Positions 9,884-18,435 of a stretch of DNA of 64,000 nucleotides are shown here, one piece after another; the stretch's first letter is position 1, and every line of letters begins with the position of its first letter. Under the pieces are notes generated by a model. It saw nothing but the letters and a program-made list of their open reading frames with translations. It was not told where the DNA came from and searched no databases. The translations under genes and the position numbers were made by a program. This DNA comes from Rhodoferax sp. (GTDB lineage Bacteria > Pseudomonadota > Gammaproteobacteria > Burkholderiales > Burkholderiaceae_C). The stretch lies in assembly GCF_018780565.1 (NCBI RefSeq), contig NZ_JADMJN010000008.1, positions 62,001 through 126,000 on the forward strand, written 5' to 3'.

Positions 9884-10593
9884 CAACAGGCCGTCTGGTT
9901 GTTGCCGGGCATCAACCCAATTTCCTCCCCTGGTTCGGGTATTTCGAGAAGATGCTGAAGTGCGACATCTTCGTTTATTCCGACGATGTGCAATACCCGA
10001 AGCAGTCATATACCAACCGGGTGGAGATCATGGTTGGCAAAGCTCCGGGCTATCTGACCCTGCCGGTCGTCAAGGGGGGCGACGCGCGCATAGCCGACAA
10101 GCAATTCGTCCAGGACGAGGTGACCTGCAGCAAGTTGACCAAGACCCTCCAGTTCAATTTTGGCGGTTTTCCGCATTTTCGCGATATCGAGCCGCTGATT
10201 GACGAGTTTCAAAGAGCTTATTGGCAGTATCAATCCATTGCCGATCTCAACATCCATATGAACCAGCATCTTGCGGCGTGCATGGGCATAGAAACACCCG
10301 TGCGGCGAGGAACAGAGCTCGGTCTCGAAGCCTTTCACCGCAACGATCGTCTGGTTCAGCGATGCCGAATTCTGGAAGCCGGCACCTATCTGTGTGGCCA
10401 AGGCGCCGACGGGTACCAAGACGAAGCGTTTATCGCCGGGGCTGGAATAGAGCTTCGCCGGATCGACTATGCCATTGGACGAGAGCTGTTTGGCGAGGAT
10501 CTGCGCTTCAGCGTGTTGCAGGGTATTGCGCGTCGTGGAATCGTGCTGGTCAGGGATGCTGTTGCCGGCTACCGCCAAGGAGATTGCGACTGA
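9880..10593 (+). CDS. wbqC: WbqC family protein
   Basis: This 237-residue protein has the family N-terminus GHQPNFLPWFGYFEKM, then DIFVYSDDVQYPKQSYTNR and a central NFGGFPHFRDIEPL segment. WbqC-family members occur widely in O-antigen and capsule loci beside aminosugar and asnB genes. Their chemistry is not firmly established, and transfer of an amino or acyl group to a sugar has been suggested. It overlaps both neighbours (ATGA at 9880, TGATG at 10591), so it belongs to a tight translational unit with the flanking amidotransferase genes. Confidence 0.8.
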   Translation: MTTGRLVVAGHQPNFLPWFGYFEKMLKCDIFVYSDDVQYPKQSYTNRVEIMVGKAPGYLTLPVVKGGDARIADKQFVQDEVTCSKLTKTLQFNFGGFPHFRDIEPLIDEFQRAYWQYQSIADLNIHMNQHLAACMGIETPVRRGTELGLEAFHRNDRLVQRCRILEAGTYLCGQGADGYQDEAFIAGAGIELRRIDYAIGRELFGEDLRFSVLQGIARRGIVLVRDAVAGYRQGDCD

Positions 10594-11786
10594 TGAAGGT
10601 GCTGTACGTCGACGCCAATGTATGGCACATCAACCCCACGGCAAACCTGTTGCCCATGCTTTTTCTGGAACGTTTTTCGGAAACGTCATGTTACGGCCCC
10701 GGTTTTTCCAGCCGTGCGGATTTGGCTGGTGGATTGCGCCGCCATGTTGACACGACTGGGCCATATGACGTTGTCGTGATCGGCTCAAACACGCCACTCC
10801 TTGCGGATGGCGCGGCCGAAATTGAGGGTTCTATCGCTTATCTTCAGCGATACACGGCCCATCATCTCGCAAGTGCCGACCTTGCAACTTTTTTTCTGGA
10901 TGTCCGCGAGTCGCTGGCCGGACTGGACATTCCGGTCAAGCTGATTTCCACCCTAAACCTCGACTACTACGCAGCCACGCCACAGCAAATTGATGTGGTG
11001 CTGGAGAACGGCTTGGGCGTGATTGGCCCGAACGCACAGTTTGTCTTGCCGCTGGGGAGTCTTCCTGATTTCGCAAAACGCGAGAAACATTACACGCGAA
11101 AAGCTGACCGTTTTTCAGATGCTTGGTACGACTTCCTTTGCCGGTATCCAGAGAAGGTCGTCACAGCCGTTCACTTCGTCGGGCAGCAGGAGTTTTTCCG
11201 TGAACCGCTGGATGTGCGTGCGAACGATGTGGCGGTTCCAGGCGTCGAATATCTGCTACGCAAAGATGCCATCAAGCACCTGGCGCAGACTCGGCTTCGC
11301 AAATCCTCAAAGTCATATTTCCACGCCTATCGATTGGCGAACCGCCTGGGGTTACCGGTATTTTCAAATCAGGTAGCTTTGCGCCTGTACAACTTGATGT
11401 TCCAGAGAACCCTGGCGGATACCCGTTGTGTGTATACGGCACGTGGTGGCTTCGGGATTCCCATCCGGAAATTTTTCGAAATACCCGCTGCCGGCGCCTT
11501 GCTGTTGTGCAGCCCCTGTAACGGCTATGAGGCTCTTGGGTTTGAGTCTGGCAAGCACTATGTGGCCGCCGAACCGGAGGCTCTCCCTGATACTCTGGCG
11601 CACTGGCTCCAGAATCCGGATGCGCAGAAAATCGCTCGCACGGGCCAGTCGCTGATGCTCGCCAGGCATTCGGTATCAGCCCGTGGCGAACAGATTGAAC
11701 GCTGCCTGCGCGAGATGGTTACCGGTGGATTTACTGGCGCACGTTGGACCCGCGGCGAGTACCTGGTGAATGAGGGGCGCGCCTGA
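10593..11786 (+). CDS. CgeB-like glycosyltransferase family protein
   Basis: This 397-residue protein starts at ATG 10593, overlapping the wbqC stop. An in-frame extension back to 10221 lies wholly within wbqC and is rejected. Its last 150 residues match the CgeB/Glyco_trans_1_2 type, with GGFGIPIRKFFEIPAAG, the tract YEALGFESGKHYV and a final helical region, as in GT-B enzymes that bind the nucleotide sugar in the C-terminal lobe. The N-terminal half is divergent. It probably transfers a sugar in glycan assembly at the cytoplasmic membrane face, with donor and acceptor unknown. It overlaps the next asnB. Confidence 0.6.
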   Translation: MKVLYVDANVWHINPTANLLPMLFLERFSETSCYGPGFSSRADLAGGLRRHVDTTGPYDVVVIGSNTPLLADGAAEIEGSIAYLQRYTAHHLASADLATFFLDVRESLAGLDIPVKLISTLNLDYYAATPQQIDVVLENGLGVIGPNAQFVLPLGSLPDFAKREKHYTRKADRFSDAWYDFLCRYPEKVVTAVHFVGQQEFFREPLDVRANDVAVPGVEYLLRKDAIKHLAQTRLRKSSKSYFHAYRLANRLGLPVFSNQVALRLYNLMFQRTLADTRCVYTARGGFGIPIRKFFEIPAAGALLLCSPCNGYEALGFESGKHYVAAEPEALPDTLAHWLQNPDAQKIARTGQSLMLARHSVSARGEQIERCLREMVTGGFTGARWTRGEYLVNEGRA

Positions 11787-13591
11787 TGTGTGGATTGATC
11801 GCTGCATGGGACCCCTCGGGTCTGGATGAGACTTTACTGGTCAGCGCGCTGGGTGACCTGCGTCATCGTGGTCCCGACGCGCAGGCAACGGTTTGGCGTG
11901 AGAACCATCGCGTGCATCTCGCGCACGCCCGATTAAAAATCATCGATACCTCTGACGGTGCAAACCAGCCGTTTGTGTCGCCTTGCGGGCGCTGGGCGCT
12001 GGTGTTCAACGGTGAAATTTACAACTACCTCGCCTTGCGTGCCGAGATTGGTGACCGCTGGCAATGGCGAACCCGCGGCGACACGGAGGTGTTGCTGGCT
12101 GCATGGGCCTTGTGGGGCAGTGCCTGCTTGGACAAATTGGTAGGCATGTTTGCGTTCGCGCTACACGACGCGCAGTTGCACCAATTGACCTTGGTGCGGG
12201 ATCGCTTTGGCATCAAGCCCTTGTATCGGGTTAAAGGCGGTTCAACGCGGATTTTCGCAAGCGAAATACCGCCGTTGTTGCGGTTTCTGTCGCGAGTTGC
12301 GCCGGACAACTCCACCATATTAACCTATCTGGAACATGGCTTGTACGACCATGGCGTGAACACCTTTTTTGCCGGTGTCGAAGCGCTTGAGCCCGGAAGC
12401 CTGATCGAGATCGACCTGAATTCAGGCGCCGAGCAGCAACGGCGCTGGTACCGCCTTGTTGATCATGTGCCCGATCTAACCGGTGCATCTGAAGCGGAAT
12501 TGCTTGAACAAACCGAGGAATTGATCGTGCAGGCGGTACGCTCGCACCTGGTTTCTGATGTGGCTGTCGGGCTCAATGTGTCCGGGGGCGTTGATTCGTC
12601 GATGCTGGTCCGAACCACGCTGGCGGAACTTGGGCATGCGCATCTGTTTACCCAGGATTACGAGGGCTACAGCGAGCTTCCGTGGGTGAATGAAATATCT
12701 GAGGGGGGTACGCTGCATGTTGCAAATCTCGACCTGAACAGGATTAACGGCTATCTGCCGCAAACGGTACGGTCACAAGCGGAGCCTTTTGGGGGAGTTA
12801 CTGTGTGTGGGTATAACGCTCTTTATGAGTTGGCCCGCCAGGAAGATGTCACCGTATTGCTCGACGGCAACGGGGTCGATGAGGTCTTTTTAGGGTACAA
12901 GCGTCATCACCAGATCTACGCCGCCAGTGCGGCATCGCCGCCTGAACGGGAGCGTCTGGCCGCTGATTTTGAGACATTCTGGGGGGAGCGTCCCAAGGCG
13001 GTTCGTCCCGGCGCATCAATCGACGGGACGGATGGCTTGCGCCCCCAGGCCTTGACGGCGCAGTTACGCGCTTGCGCGCCTTATGTTGAAGCCTTGCCAG
13101 TGGCGTTTTCCAGTCCGGTTCGACAGGCTGCAGCCGATGATCTGCTTCGTGCCAAGATTCCGCGTGGCTTGCGGTTTAACGACCGGGTGTCCATGGCGCA
13201 TTCACGCGAGTTGCGGGTTCCGTTTCTGGATCATCGCCTCGTCGAGTTCGGTTTTGGAATCCCTGAAGAATTTCTCTTTGGTGCACAAGGTACCAAACTT
13301 CTGTTTCGTAAGTTGTTGGCGCGGCGTGCATCTGGGGCGGTAGCTTTTTCGGCTAAACGCTCCGTGCAGTCACCGCAACGGGAATGGTTGGCAAATGAAT
13401 GGCAGGGCTTGGTCAAAGAGGTTTTGGGATCTGAAAGTTTTCGCGCGCGGGGTTGGGTCGATGCTCACAAAGCCCAGCAGTCCTATGAACTGTATCTGTC
13501 GGGCACACAAGAAAATTCGTTCTTTATATGGCAGTGGGTTAATCTTGAACTTTGGGCCCGCGCTTTTCTTGATGGGAGTGTTGGTCGATGA
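11786..13591 (+). CDS. asnB: Asparagine synthase-like glutamine amidotransferase 2
   Basis: This is a 601-residue protein. The Ntn glutaminase domain starts MCGLIAAWD with Cys as nucleophile and has FNGEIYNY and the RGDTE loop. The synthetase domain has the ATP PPi-loop SGGVDSS at about residue 265 and SRELRVPFLDHRLVEF near 473. The stretch between 290 and 420 is shorter than in the other two copies. ATG 11786 overlaps the upstream TGA. It closes a block running asnB-acyltransferase-deacetylase-like-WbqC-CgeB-like-asnB, so two amidations of related but different sugar acids, or a heteromeric enzyme, are possible. Confidence 0.83.
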   Translation: MCGLIAAWDPSGLDETLLVSALGDLRHRGPDAQATVWRENHRVHLAHARLKIIDTSDGANQPFVSPCGRWALVFNGEIYNYLALRAEIGDRWQWRTRGDTEVLLAAWALWGSACLDKLVGMFAFALHDAQLHQLTLVRDRFGIKPLYRVKGGSTRIFASEIPPLLRFLSRVAPDNSTILTYLEHGLYDHGVNTFFAGVEALEPGSLIEIDLNSGAEQQRRWYRLVDHVPDLTGASEAELLEQTEELIVQAVRSHLVSDVAVGLNVSGGVDSSMLVRTTLAELGHAHLFTQDYEGYSELPWVNEISEGGTLHVANLDLNRINGYLPQTVRSQAEPFGGVTVCGYNALYELARQEDVTVLLDGNGVDEVFLGYKRHHQIYAASAASPPERERLAADFETFWGERPKAVRPGASIDGTDGLRPQALTAQLRACAPYVEALPVAFSSPVRQAAADDLLRAKIPRGLRFNDRVSMAHSRELRVPFLDHRLVEFGFGIPEEFLFGAQGTKLLFRKLLARRASGAVAFSAKRSVQSPQREWLANEWQGLVKEVLGSESFRARGWVDAHKAQQSYELYLSGTQENSFFIWQWVNLELWARAFLDGSVGR

Positions 13592-13669
13592 ATTTCCACG
13601 GTCGGCTAGTACGACAACGAACTTGAATGAAGCCGCACAAATCCTTCTAGCGAATATGAGCCTCAGTCT

Positions 13670-14638
13670 ATGAAAACTGCATTTCTCTCTGCCTTGGGCG
13701 CGATGGGGCGGCGGCATGTCAAAGGTCTGGTGGGCGCCGGCTTTTCGGTCACCGCTTACGACATCAATGACGGACTGGAAGAGACCGTCAAAAAAGAACT
13801 GCTTGCCGCCGACCTGCCTGCTGATCGGGTTAGCTTTGTGCGGGCGATTCCACACGGCAACTTTGACGTTGCTGTGTTCGCGGAAACCACGGTGAACCGC
13901 TTGCAGAATTTCAAGCAGTTTTTAAGCCGCGGGAAGGCTGACCGAATTCTGCTTGAAAAGCCGATGGCGGCTGATCCCGACGAGGTTCGGGCTTTCCAGG
14001 CAGTTGCACAGGAGCATGGTGTTGCTGGCATCACGCAAGTCAATTTTGTGCGCCGCCACTGGCCGCATCTGCACAGGCTTTCCGAACGCTGCGCACATGA
14101 GGAAAAATTTTCCGTCACGCTCAACGGCGGTGCCATTGGGCTGGGCTGCATGGGCATTCACTACCTCGATACTTTTTTGGCGCTGTCTGGTGACGAAGTG
14201 CCGGACGTCACCTGGTCGGAACTGTCAAAGACATTGGTCGCCAGCGGTCGCGGTGCGCGCTTCACCGATTTTGGTGGTGACTTCGTACTCACAGGGCGTA
14301 GATCACGCCTGATGGCAAGCCTGGAAGCCGGCAGCAGCGCGAATGTCCTGATGTCTGTACGTGGCGCCCATTTTCTGGCGCAGGTCGATTACACGGATAT
14401 GCGCTGGAAAATCAGTTCACGCAAGCCAAACAGTACTTTACCTAACTACCGTTACGGTGCCGACTACGTAGTGGAAGAAGAAGGGCTCGTTGGCGTTCCG
14501 GCAATGGACGGCGTTACGCACGACTGGGCATTGGGCTTGATCGAAATGCCCGGCCTTGCGCAGGCATTGAAAACTCACGACCTTCTGGACCGCATTTTGC
14601 AGGCTGGTGGCGCACGTCCACCTTATCAATACACGTAA
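13670..14638 (+). CDS. Gfo/Idh/MocA family oxidoreductase
   Basis: This 322-residue NAD(P)-dependent sugar oxidoreductase has an atypical Rossmann start (LSALGAMGRRHVKGL, residues 6-20) and the family ILLEKPMAADP motif at about 98-108. The GIHYLDTF segment near 160 supplies the usual active-site histidine. It differs clearly from the wlbA product. It is followed after nine bases by a second Gfo/Idh protein and then by the CMP-sugar synthetase and NeuB genes, so it probably reduces or oxidises an intermediate of the nonulosonate block. The substrate is unknown. Confidence 0.72.
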   Translation: MKTAFLSALGAMGRRHVKGLVGAGFSVTAYDINDGLEETVKKELLAADLPADRVSFVRAIPHGNFDVAVFAETTVNRLQNFKQFLSRGKADRILLEKPMAADPDEVRAFQAVAQEHGVAGITQVNFVRRHWPHLHRLSERCAHEEKFSVTLNGGAIGLGCMGIHYLDTFLALSGDEVPDVTWSELSKTLVASGRGARFTDFGGDFVLTGRRSRLMASLEAGSSANVLMSVRGAHFLAQVDYTDMRWKISSRKPNSTLPNYRYGADYVVEEEGLVGVPAMDGVTHDWALGLIEMPGLAQALKTHDLLDRILQAGGARPPYQYT

Positions 14639-14647
14639 AGGCTGCAG

Positions 14648-15607
14648 ATGGCGATTCATTGTCTGGTTATTGGTGTGGGAAAGATGGGCGCAGCCCACCT
14701 GCAGGCGCTTGCGGCACTTTCGCCCGACTCGCTTACAGGCTGGGCGCCGGGCTCGCGGCCCCGTGCGGTTGAGCGTGACGTGGGGGGCGCCGTGGTCCGG
14801 CGTGATGAGCTGCAGGCGACCCTGGCTGCGGTGCGCCCCACGCATGTAATTGTTGCGTCCCCGGTTGAAACCCTCACGCCGATTGCCATCGAGGTCATGA
14901 ATGCTGGCGTGACGCACCTCCTGATTGAAAAGCCAGCCGCGATGGACCGGCGCGAATGCAGTCTGCTGATGGCCTGTGCGGCAGAAACGGGCGCTGAAAT
15001 ACATGTCGCGTACAACCGGCGGTTTTACGCCTCTGTCCGCAGTGCGCTGACACATATGCGGGCTGCGGGCGAAAGCATTGAAAGTGTCCTGTTCGAGTTC
15101 AATGAGGCCATGCCGGCGCAGGGGCCAGGCGCTGCGTCCGAGGTCAAGGCCCACTGGCTGCTGGCCAACAGCATGCATGTGATTGATGCGGCGTTTCATC
15201 CGGTCGGCTTGCCAGACATGCAGCGCAGCCGGTTTCAGCATTCTGGCGGACTCTCATGGCATCCAGCGGGCAGTGTCTTTGTTGGTTCCGGTGAAACCGT
15301 GACAGGTGTGCCGTTTGCCTGCCATGCCAACTGGGATGCGCCGGGGCGTTGGGGCTTTGAGTGGATGACCAAATCCACCCGCTATGTGTTCAGGCCCATG
15401 GAGAAACTGTTCGTCATGCGCCGAGGCCGGTTTGACCTGGAGCCAATGGCATTGGACGACGAGATTGACATCCGTTTCAAACCCGGCGTGTACCACCAGA
15501 ATCAGGCCTTTTTGGCGGGTGACCGCACGGCGGGCCTTGTCGCGCTGTCCGAGGCCGCGTTGTTGATACCGCTGGCCCAAAAAATCGCGGGCTACCCGGA
15601 GGTCTGA
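14648..15607 (+). CDS. Gfo/Idh/MocA family oxidoreductase
   Basis: This 319-residue protein has a canonical VIGVGKMGAAHLQAL nucleotide-binding motif at residues 7-21 and LIEKPAAMDR at about 97. The AYNRRFYASV segment near 120 contains the conserved substrate-site tyrosine and arginine of the family. An AAGG-type ribosome site precedes ATG 14648. It sits directly before the CMP-sugar synthetase gene with a 63-base spacer. Homologous Gfo/Idh genes are often found next to neuA/neuB-like genes in bacterial sialic-acid-type clusters, but the reaction is not known. Confidence 0.72.
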   Translation: MAIHCLVIGVGKMGAAHLQALAALSPDSLTGWAPGSRPRAVERDVGGAVVRRDELQATLAAVRPTHVIVASPVETLTPIAIEVMNAGVTHLLIEKPAAMDRRECSLLMACAAETGAEIHVAYNRRFYASVRSALTHMRAAGESIESVLFEFNEAMPAQGPGAASEVKAHWLLANSMHVIDAAFHPVGLPDMQRSRFQHSGGLSWHPAGSVFVGSGETVTGVPFACHANWDAPGRWGFEWMTKSTRYVFRPMEKLFVMRRGRFDLEPMALDDEIDIRFKPGVYHQNQAFLAGDRTAGLVALSEAALLIPLAQKIAGYPEV

Positions 15608-15670
15608 AACCATGATGCAAGCAACAACGCCTGGTTCCTCGCTAGCCCTTTTTGAATGTGAGGTCGCCAC

Positions 15671-16366
15671 ATGCGCATACTGGGAATAGTGCCCGCCCGG
15701 GGGGGCTCCAAGGGAATCCCCCGCAAGAATCTGGCTGATGTGTGCGGCAAGCCACTGATTGCCTATTCCATCGAAGCCGGCCGGCAGCTGCTGGCCAGCG
15801 GCACCCTGGCGCGATGCATTGTCTCGACGGATGACGATGAAATCGCATCCTGTGCCAGGGCGCTGGGAGCGGATGTGCCCTTCCTGCGGCCCGCTGCTGC
15901 GGCCACGGATACGGCCAAGGCGCTTGCCTATGTGCTGCATGCACTCGATGCGCTCGAGCCGCAGGACGGTGTTTATGATGCAGTCATGCTGCTGCAGCCC
16001 ACCAGTCCCATCCGGAATCCAGAGGCCATTGCCGCAACCGTCAGGCGCTTCGAGGCCAGCAACGCTGATTCCCTGATCTCATGCTATCGGGAGGAGTACA
16101 TCAATGAACTGGTCATGTACGACCCGCAGCCCGATGGCACGCTGATTCCCCGCAACCCTCTTCACAACAAGGGCGTGCGGCGGCAGGAGCATGGCCCGGC
16201 CATGATTCGCAATGGCGCGCTGTATGTCACCCGCACGCCCTACCTCAGGGCAAGCGGTTCACTGGTTTGCGATCGCCCGGTGTTGCTCGAAATGAGCAAG
16301 CTGGACTCGATTGATGTCGATGCGCCAGATGATCTCATTTTGTTGCGGGCGGTCATGTGCAAATAG
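15671..16366 (+). CDS. neuA: CMP-nonulosonate (acylneuraminate) cytidylyltransferase
   Basis: This 231-residue enzyme activates a nonulosonic acid with CTP to give the CMP-sugar. The signature PARGGSKGIPRKN (residues 8-20) binds CTP, STDDDEIA (about 57) is the family motif, and LLQPTSPIRNP (about 109) and MIRNGALYV (about 179) are characteristic of NeuA/LegF/PseF-type enzymes. It lacks the C-terminal hydrolase domain of longer NeuA proteins. A GAGG site lies about 8 bases before ATG 15671. It is followed, with a 10-base overlap, by a dehydrogenase gene and then neuB. Confidence 0.85.
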   Translation: MRILGIVPARGGSKGIPRKNLADVCGKPLIAYSIEAGRQLLASGTLARCIVSTDDDEIASCARALGADVPFLRPAAAATDTAKALAYVLHALDALEPQDGVYDAVMLLQPTSPIRNPEAIAATVRRFEASNADSLISCYREEYINELVMYDPQPDGTLIPRNPLHNKGVRRQEHGPAMIRNGALYVTRTPYLRASGSLVCDRPVLLEMSKLDSIDVDAPDDLILLRAVMCK

Positions 16367-17298
16367 GCCTGCTTGAACCGGACCGGTTTGACCCTGCAGC
16401 CATTGCGCAGCTGCAGGCCATGGGGCGCGTGGTACTGTACGAGGGCGGGGACTTGCACGCCTTCCTCAAACCACTGCAGGTGCTTTTCGTGCGCCTTGCC
16501 CACCAGATTGACGCCGCATTCCTGGCAAAGGCGCCTGCGTTGCGCTACCTGTGCAGCCCGACGACAGGCCACACCCACCTGGATGAAAGCGCCCTCGCAT
16601 TGCGGGGTATCCAGGTTGTCAGCCTGAGAGGTGAGCAGGCTTTTCTGGAAACGATCAGGGCAACGCCAGAACATACCTTGGGCCTGGTGCTGGCGTTGTT
16701 GCGCCGCTATCGGGGTGCCTTTTCCCATGTGCAAGCCGGCGGCTGGGACCGCGACCTGTTTCGCGGCGAGGAGCTTTACGGGCAACGCGTGGGCATTGTG
16801 GGCCTCGGCCGGGTGGGCTTCAGGGTGGCCAGTTATTGCGATGCTTTCGGCGCCAGCATCAGCTACGTGGACACGCGTGACGTGCCGGCTGGCGAGGGCT
16901 GGCAGCGGCTGGCGGGCGTGCAGCAGCTGATCAGCACCCATCGCATCATTATTTTGTGCGCCTCCTACGTCAATGGGGACGCGCCGATAATGGGAAAACT
17001 CGAAATTGCCTTGCTGCGCGATCACTACCTGGTCAATACGGCGCGCGGCGAACTGGTCGATGAAGAGGCCTTGCTGGCGGCCATTGAGGCCGACAAACTG
17101 GCCGGGGTGGCCACGGATGTGCTGAGCCATGAAACCGGCACGAACCACCTCTCACGGTGGAACGCTGCCGCCATCAATCGCAACGTCATCCTTACGCCAC
17201 ATATCGGCGGGGCGACCGTCACGGCCATGGCAAGAACGGAAAATTTCATTGTCAAAAAGCTTGCGCAAACCCTTGAAGGCACGGAGAGAATCACATGA
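16357..17298 (+). CDS. D-isomer-specific 2-hydroxyacid dehydrogenase family protein
   Basis: This 313-residue NAD-dependent dehydrogenase begins at GTG 16357 within the end of the CMP-transferase gene. The NAD motif VGIVGLGRVGFRV is at about residue 142. The catalytic Arg is in VNTARGELVDEEAL (about 231), the Glu lies in the ATDVLSHET region (about 256), and the His is in ILTPHIGG (about 281), so the active site looks complete. The family reduces 2-keto acids or oxidises 2-hydroxy acids. Placement between neuA and neuB is unusual and suggests action on a keto acid such as a nonulosonate precursor. That role is inference. Confidence 0.78.
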   Translation: MQIGLLEPDRFDPAAIAQLQAMGRVVLYEGGDLHAFLKPLQVLFVRLAHQIDAAFLAKAPALRYLCSPTTGHTHLDESALALRGIQVVSLRGEQAFLETIRATPEHTLGLVLALLRRYRGAFSHVQAGGWDRDLFRGEELYGQRVGIVGLGRVGFRVASYCDAFGASISYVDTRDVPAGEGWQRLAGVQQLISTHRIIILCASYVNGDAPIMGKLEIALLRDHYLVNTARGELVDEEALLAAIEADKLAGVATDVLSHETGTNHLSRWNAAAINRNVILTPHIGGATVTAMARTENFIVKKLAQTLEGTERIT

Positions 17299-18323
17299 AA
17301 CTGGCTGAATATGAATCCACCGGGCGCACTTTTATTGTGGCCGAGATTGCACAGGCCCATGATGGAAGCGTAGGCATCTTGCATTCCCTGGTGGATGCCG
17401 CCGCCGCCGCAGGCGTGGATGCTGTCAAGTTTCAGGTGCATATTGCCGAAGCAGAAAGCAGCACGCTCGAACCCTTTCGCGTGCGGTTTTCCACGGTCGA
17501 TGCGACGCGCTTCGATTACTGGAAGCGCATGGAGCTGTCGGCGGAACAGTGGGCTGATCTGAAGCGCCGCTGCGAGGCGGCCGGCGTGGAGTTTCTGGCC
17601 ACCCCATTTTCAAACGCTGCCGTGGACCTGCTCGAAAGCATCGGTGTGCGGCGTTACAAGGTAGGCTCCGGTGATCTGGCCAATCCCCTGCTGCTTGAGC
17701 GGCTGGCGCGTACCGGCAAGGAGGTGATTTTGTCGACAGGTTTGGGCGCGCTGGAGGAAATAGATGCCGCAGTAGCCCTGATGCGCGGACGGCAGATAGC
17801 CGTGACCGTGCTGCAATGCACAACCAAATACCCAACAGCGGCCGAAGACATCGGCCTGCCTTGGCTTGCCACCCTGCGTACGCGATATGCCTGCCCTGTT
17901 GGCCTTTCCGATCATTCCGGAACTATTTACCCGGCCCTCGGGGCAGTCGCCCTTGGCGCGGTGGTGATTGAGGCGCACATCACATTTGATCGCCGAATGT
18001 TCGGTCCAGATGCCAAAGCGTCTTTGACAGTCGATGATTTTGCCGAGTTAGTGCGTGGCGTGCGTTTTCTGGAACAGGCCCGAGGCAAAGGACCTGACAA
18101 GGCGACAGACGAAGGAAAGCAGGAGCTCAGGCGGATGTTTGGCAAGGCACTGGCTGTTAATCGTGACATGCAGGCCGGCGAGACCTTGCGCTTTGAGGAT
18201 CTTGAGAGCAAGAAGCCTGCGGATGGCGGGTTACCGGTCGCTAAAATAGCGGAAGTGATTGGTCGAAGGCTTAGACAGACCAAAAAGCGCTGGGATTTCT
18301 TGACGAAGGACGATTTTGCATAG
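17295..18323 (+). CDS. neuB: N-acetylneuraminate synthase family (NeuB-type) condensing enzyme
   Basis: This 342-residue protein condenses phosphoenolpyruvate with an N-acyl-mannosamine-type sugar to form a nonulosonic acid. The TIM-barrel NeuB domain covers about residues 10-250, with IVAEIAQAHDGS, VDAVKFQVH, EFLATPFSN, KVGSGDL and GLSDHSGT. A C-terminal SAF/antifreeze-like domain runs from about 285 to the end. ATG 17295 overlaps the dehydrogenase stop (ATGA). Whether the sugar is sialic, legionaminic or another nonulosonic acid cannot be told from sequence alone. The LegI-like and NeuB subgroups should be compared. Confidence 0.87.
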   Translation: MKLAEYESTGRTFIVAEIAQAHDGSVGILHSLVDAAAAAGVDAVKFQVHIAEAESSTLEPFRVRFSTVDATRFDYWKRMELSAEQWADLKRRCEAAGVEFLATPFSNAAVDLLESIGVRRYKVGSGDLANPLLLERLARTGKEVILSTGLGALEEIDAAVALMRGRQIAVTVLQCTTKYPTAAEDIGLPWLATLRTRYACPVGLSDHSGTIYPALGAVALGAVVIEAHITFDRRMFGPDAKASLTVDDFAELVRGVRFLEQARGKGPDKATDEGKQELRRMFGKALAVNRDMQAGETLRFEDLESKKPADGGLPVAKIAEVIGRRLRQTKKRWDFLTKDDFA

Positions 18324-18334
18324 ATTTGACGCAT

Positions 18335-18367
18335 GTATTGCGGTTTGGCAGTTGACAATTGCAATAC
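18335..18367. other. Inverted repeat upstream of neuC
   Basis: The arms GTATTGC (18335-18341) and GCAATAC (18361-18367) are perfect 7-base complements around a 19-base spacer. They lie in the 112-base gap between neuB and neuC, the largest break inside the nonulosonate block. No T-run follows, so it is not a typical terminator. It could be an operator or chance. A TTGACA hexamer lies between the arms at 18352-18357. Confidence 0.3.
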
Positions 18368-18435
18368 CGAAAGATGCTTGTCTCTTCATATGGGTATGAC
18401 GACTTTCAGCGAAAAGATACAAGAACGAGATATTA

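Noticed and set aside
10221..10592. N-terminal extension of the CgeB-like gene
   Set aside because: It lies wholly inside the wbqC coding region in another frame; ATG 10593 with the TGATG overlap is the natural start.
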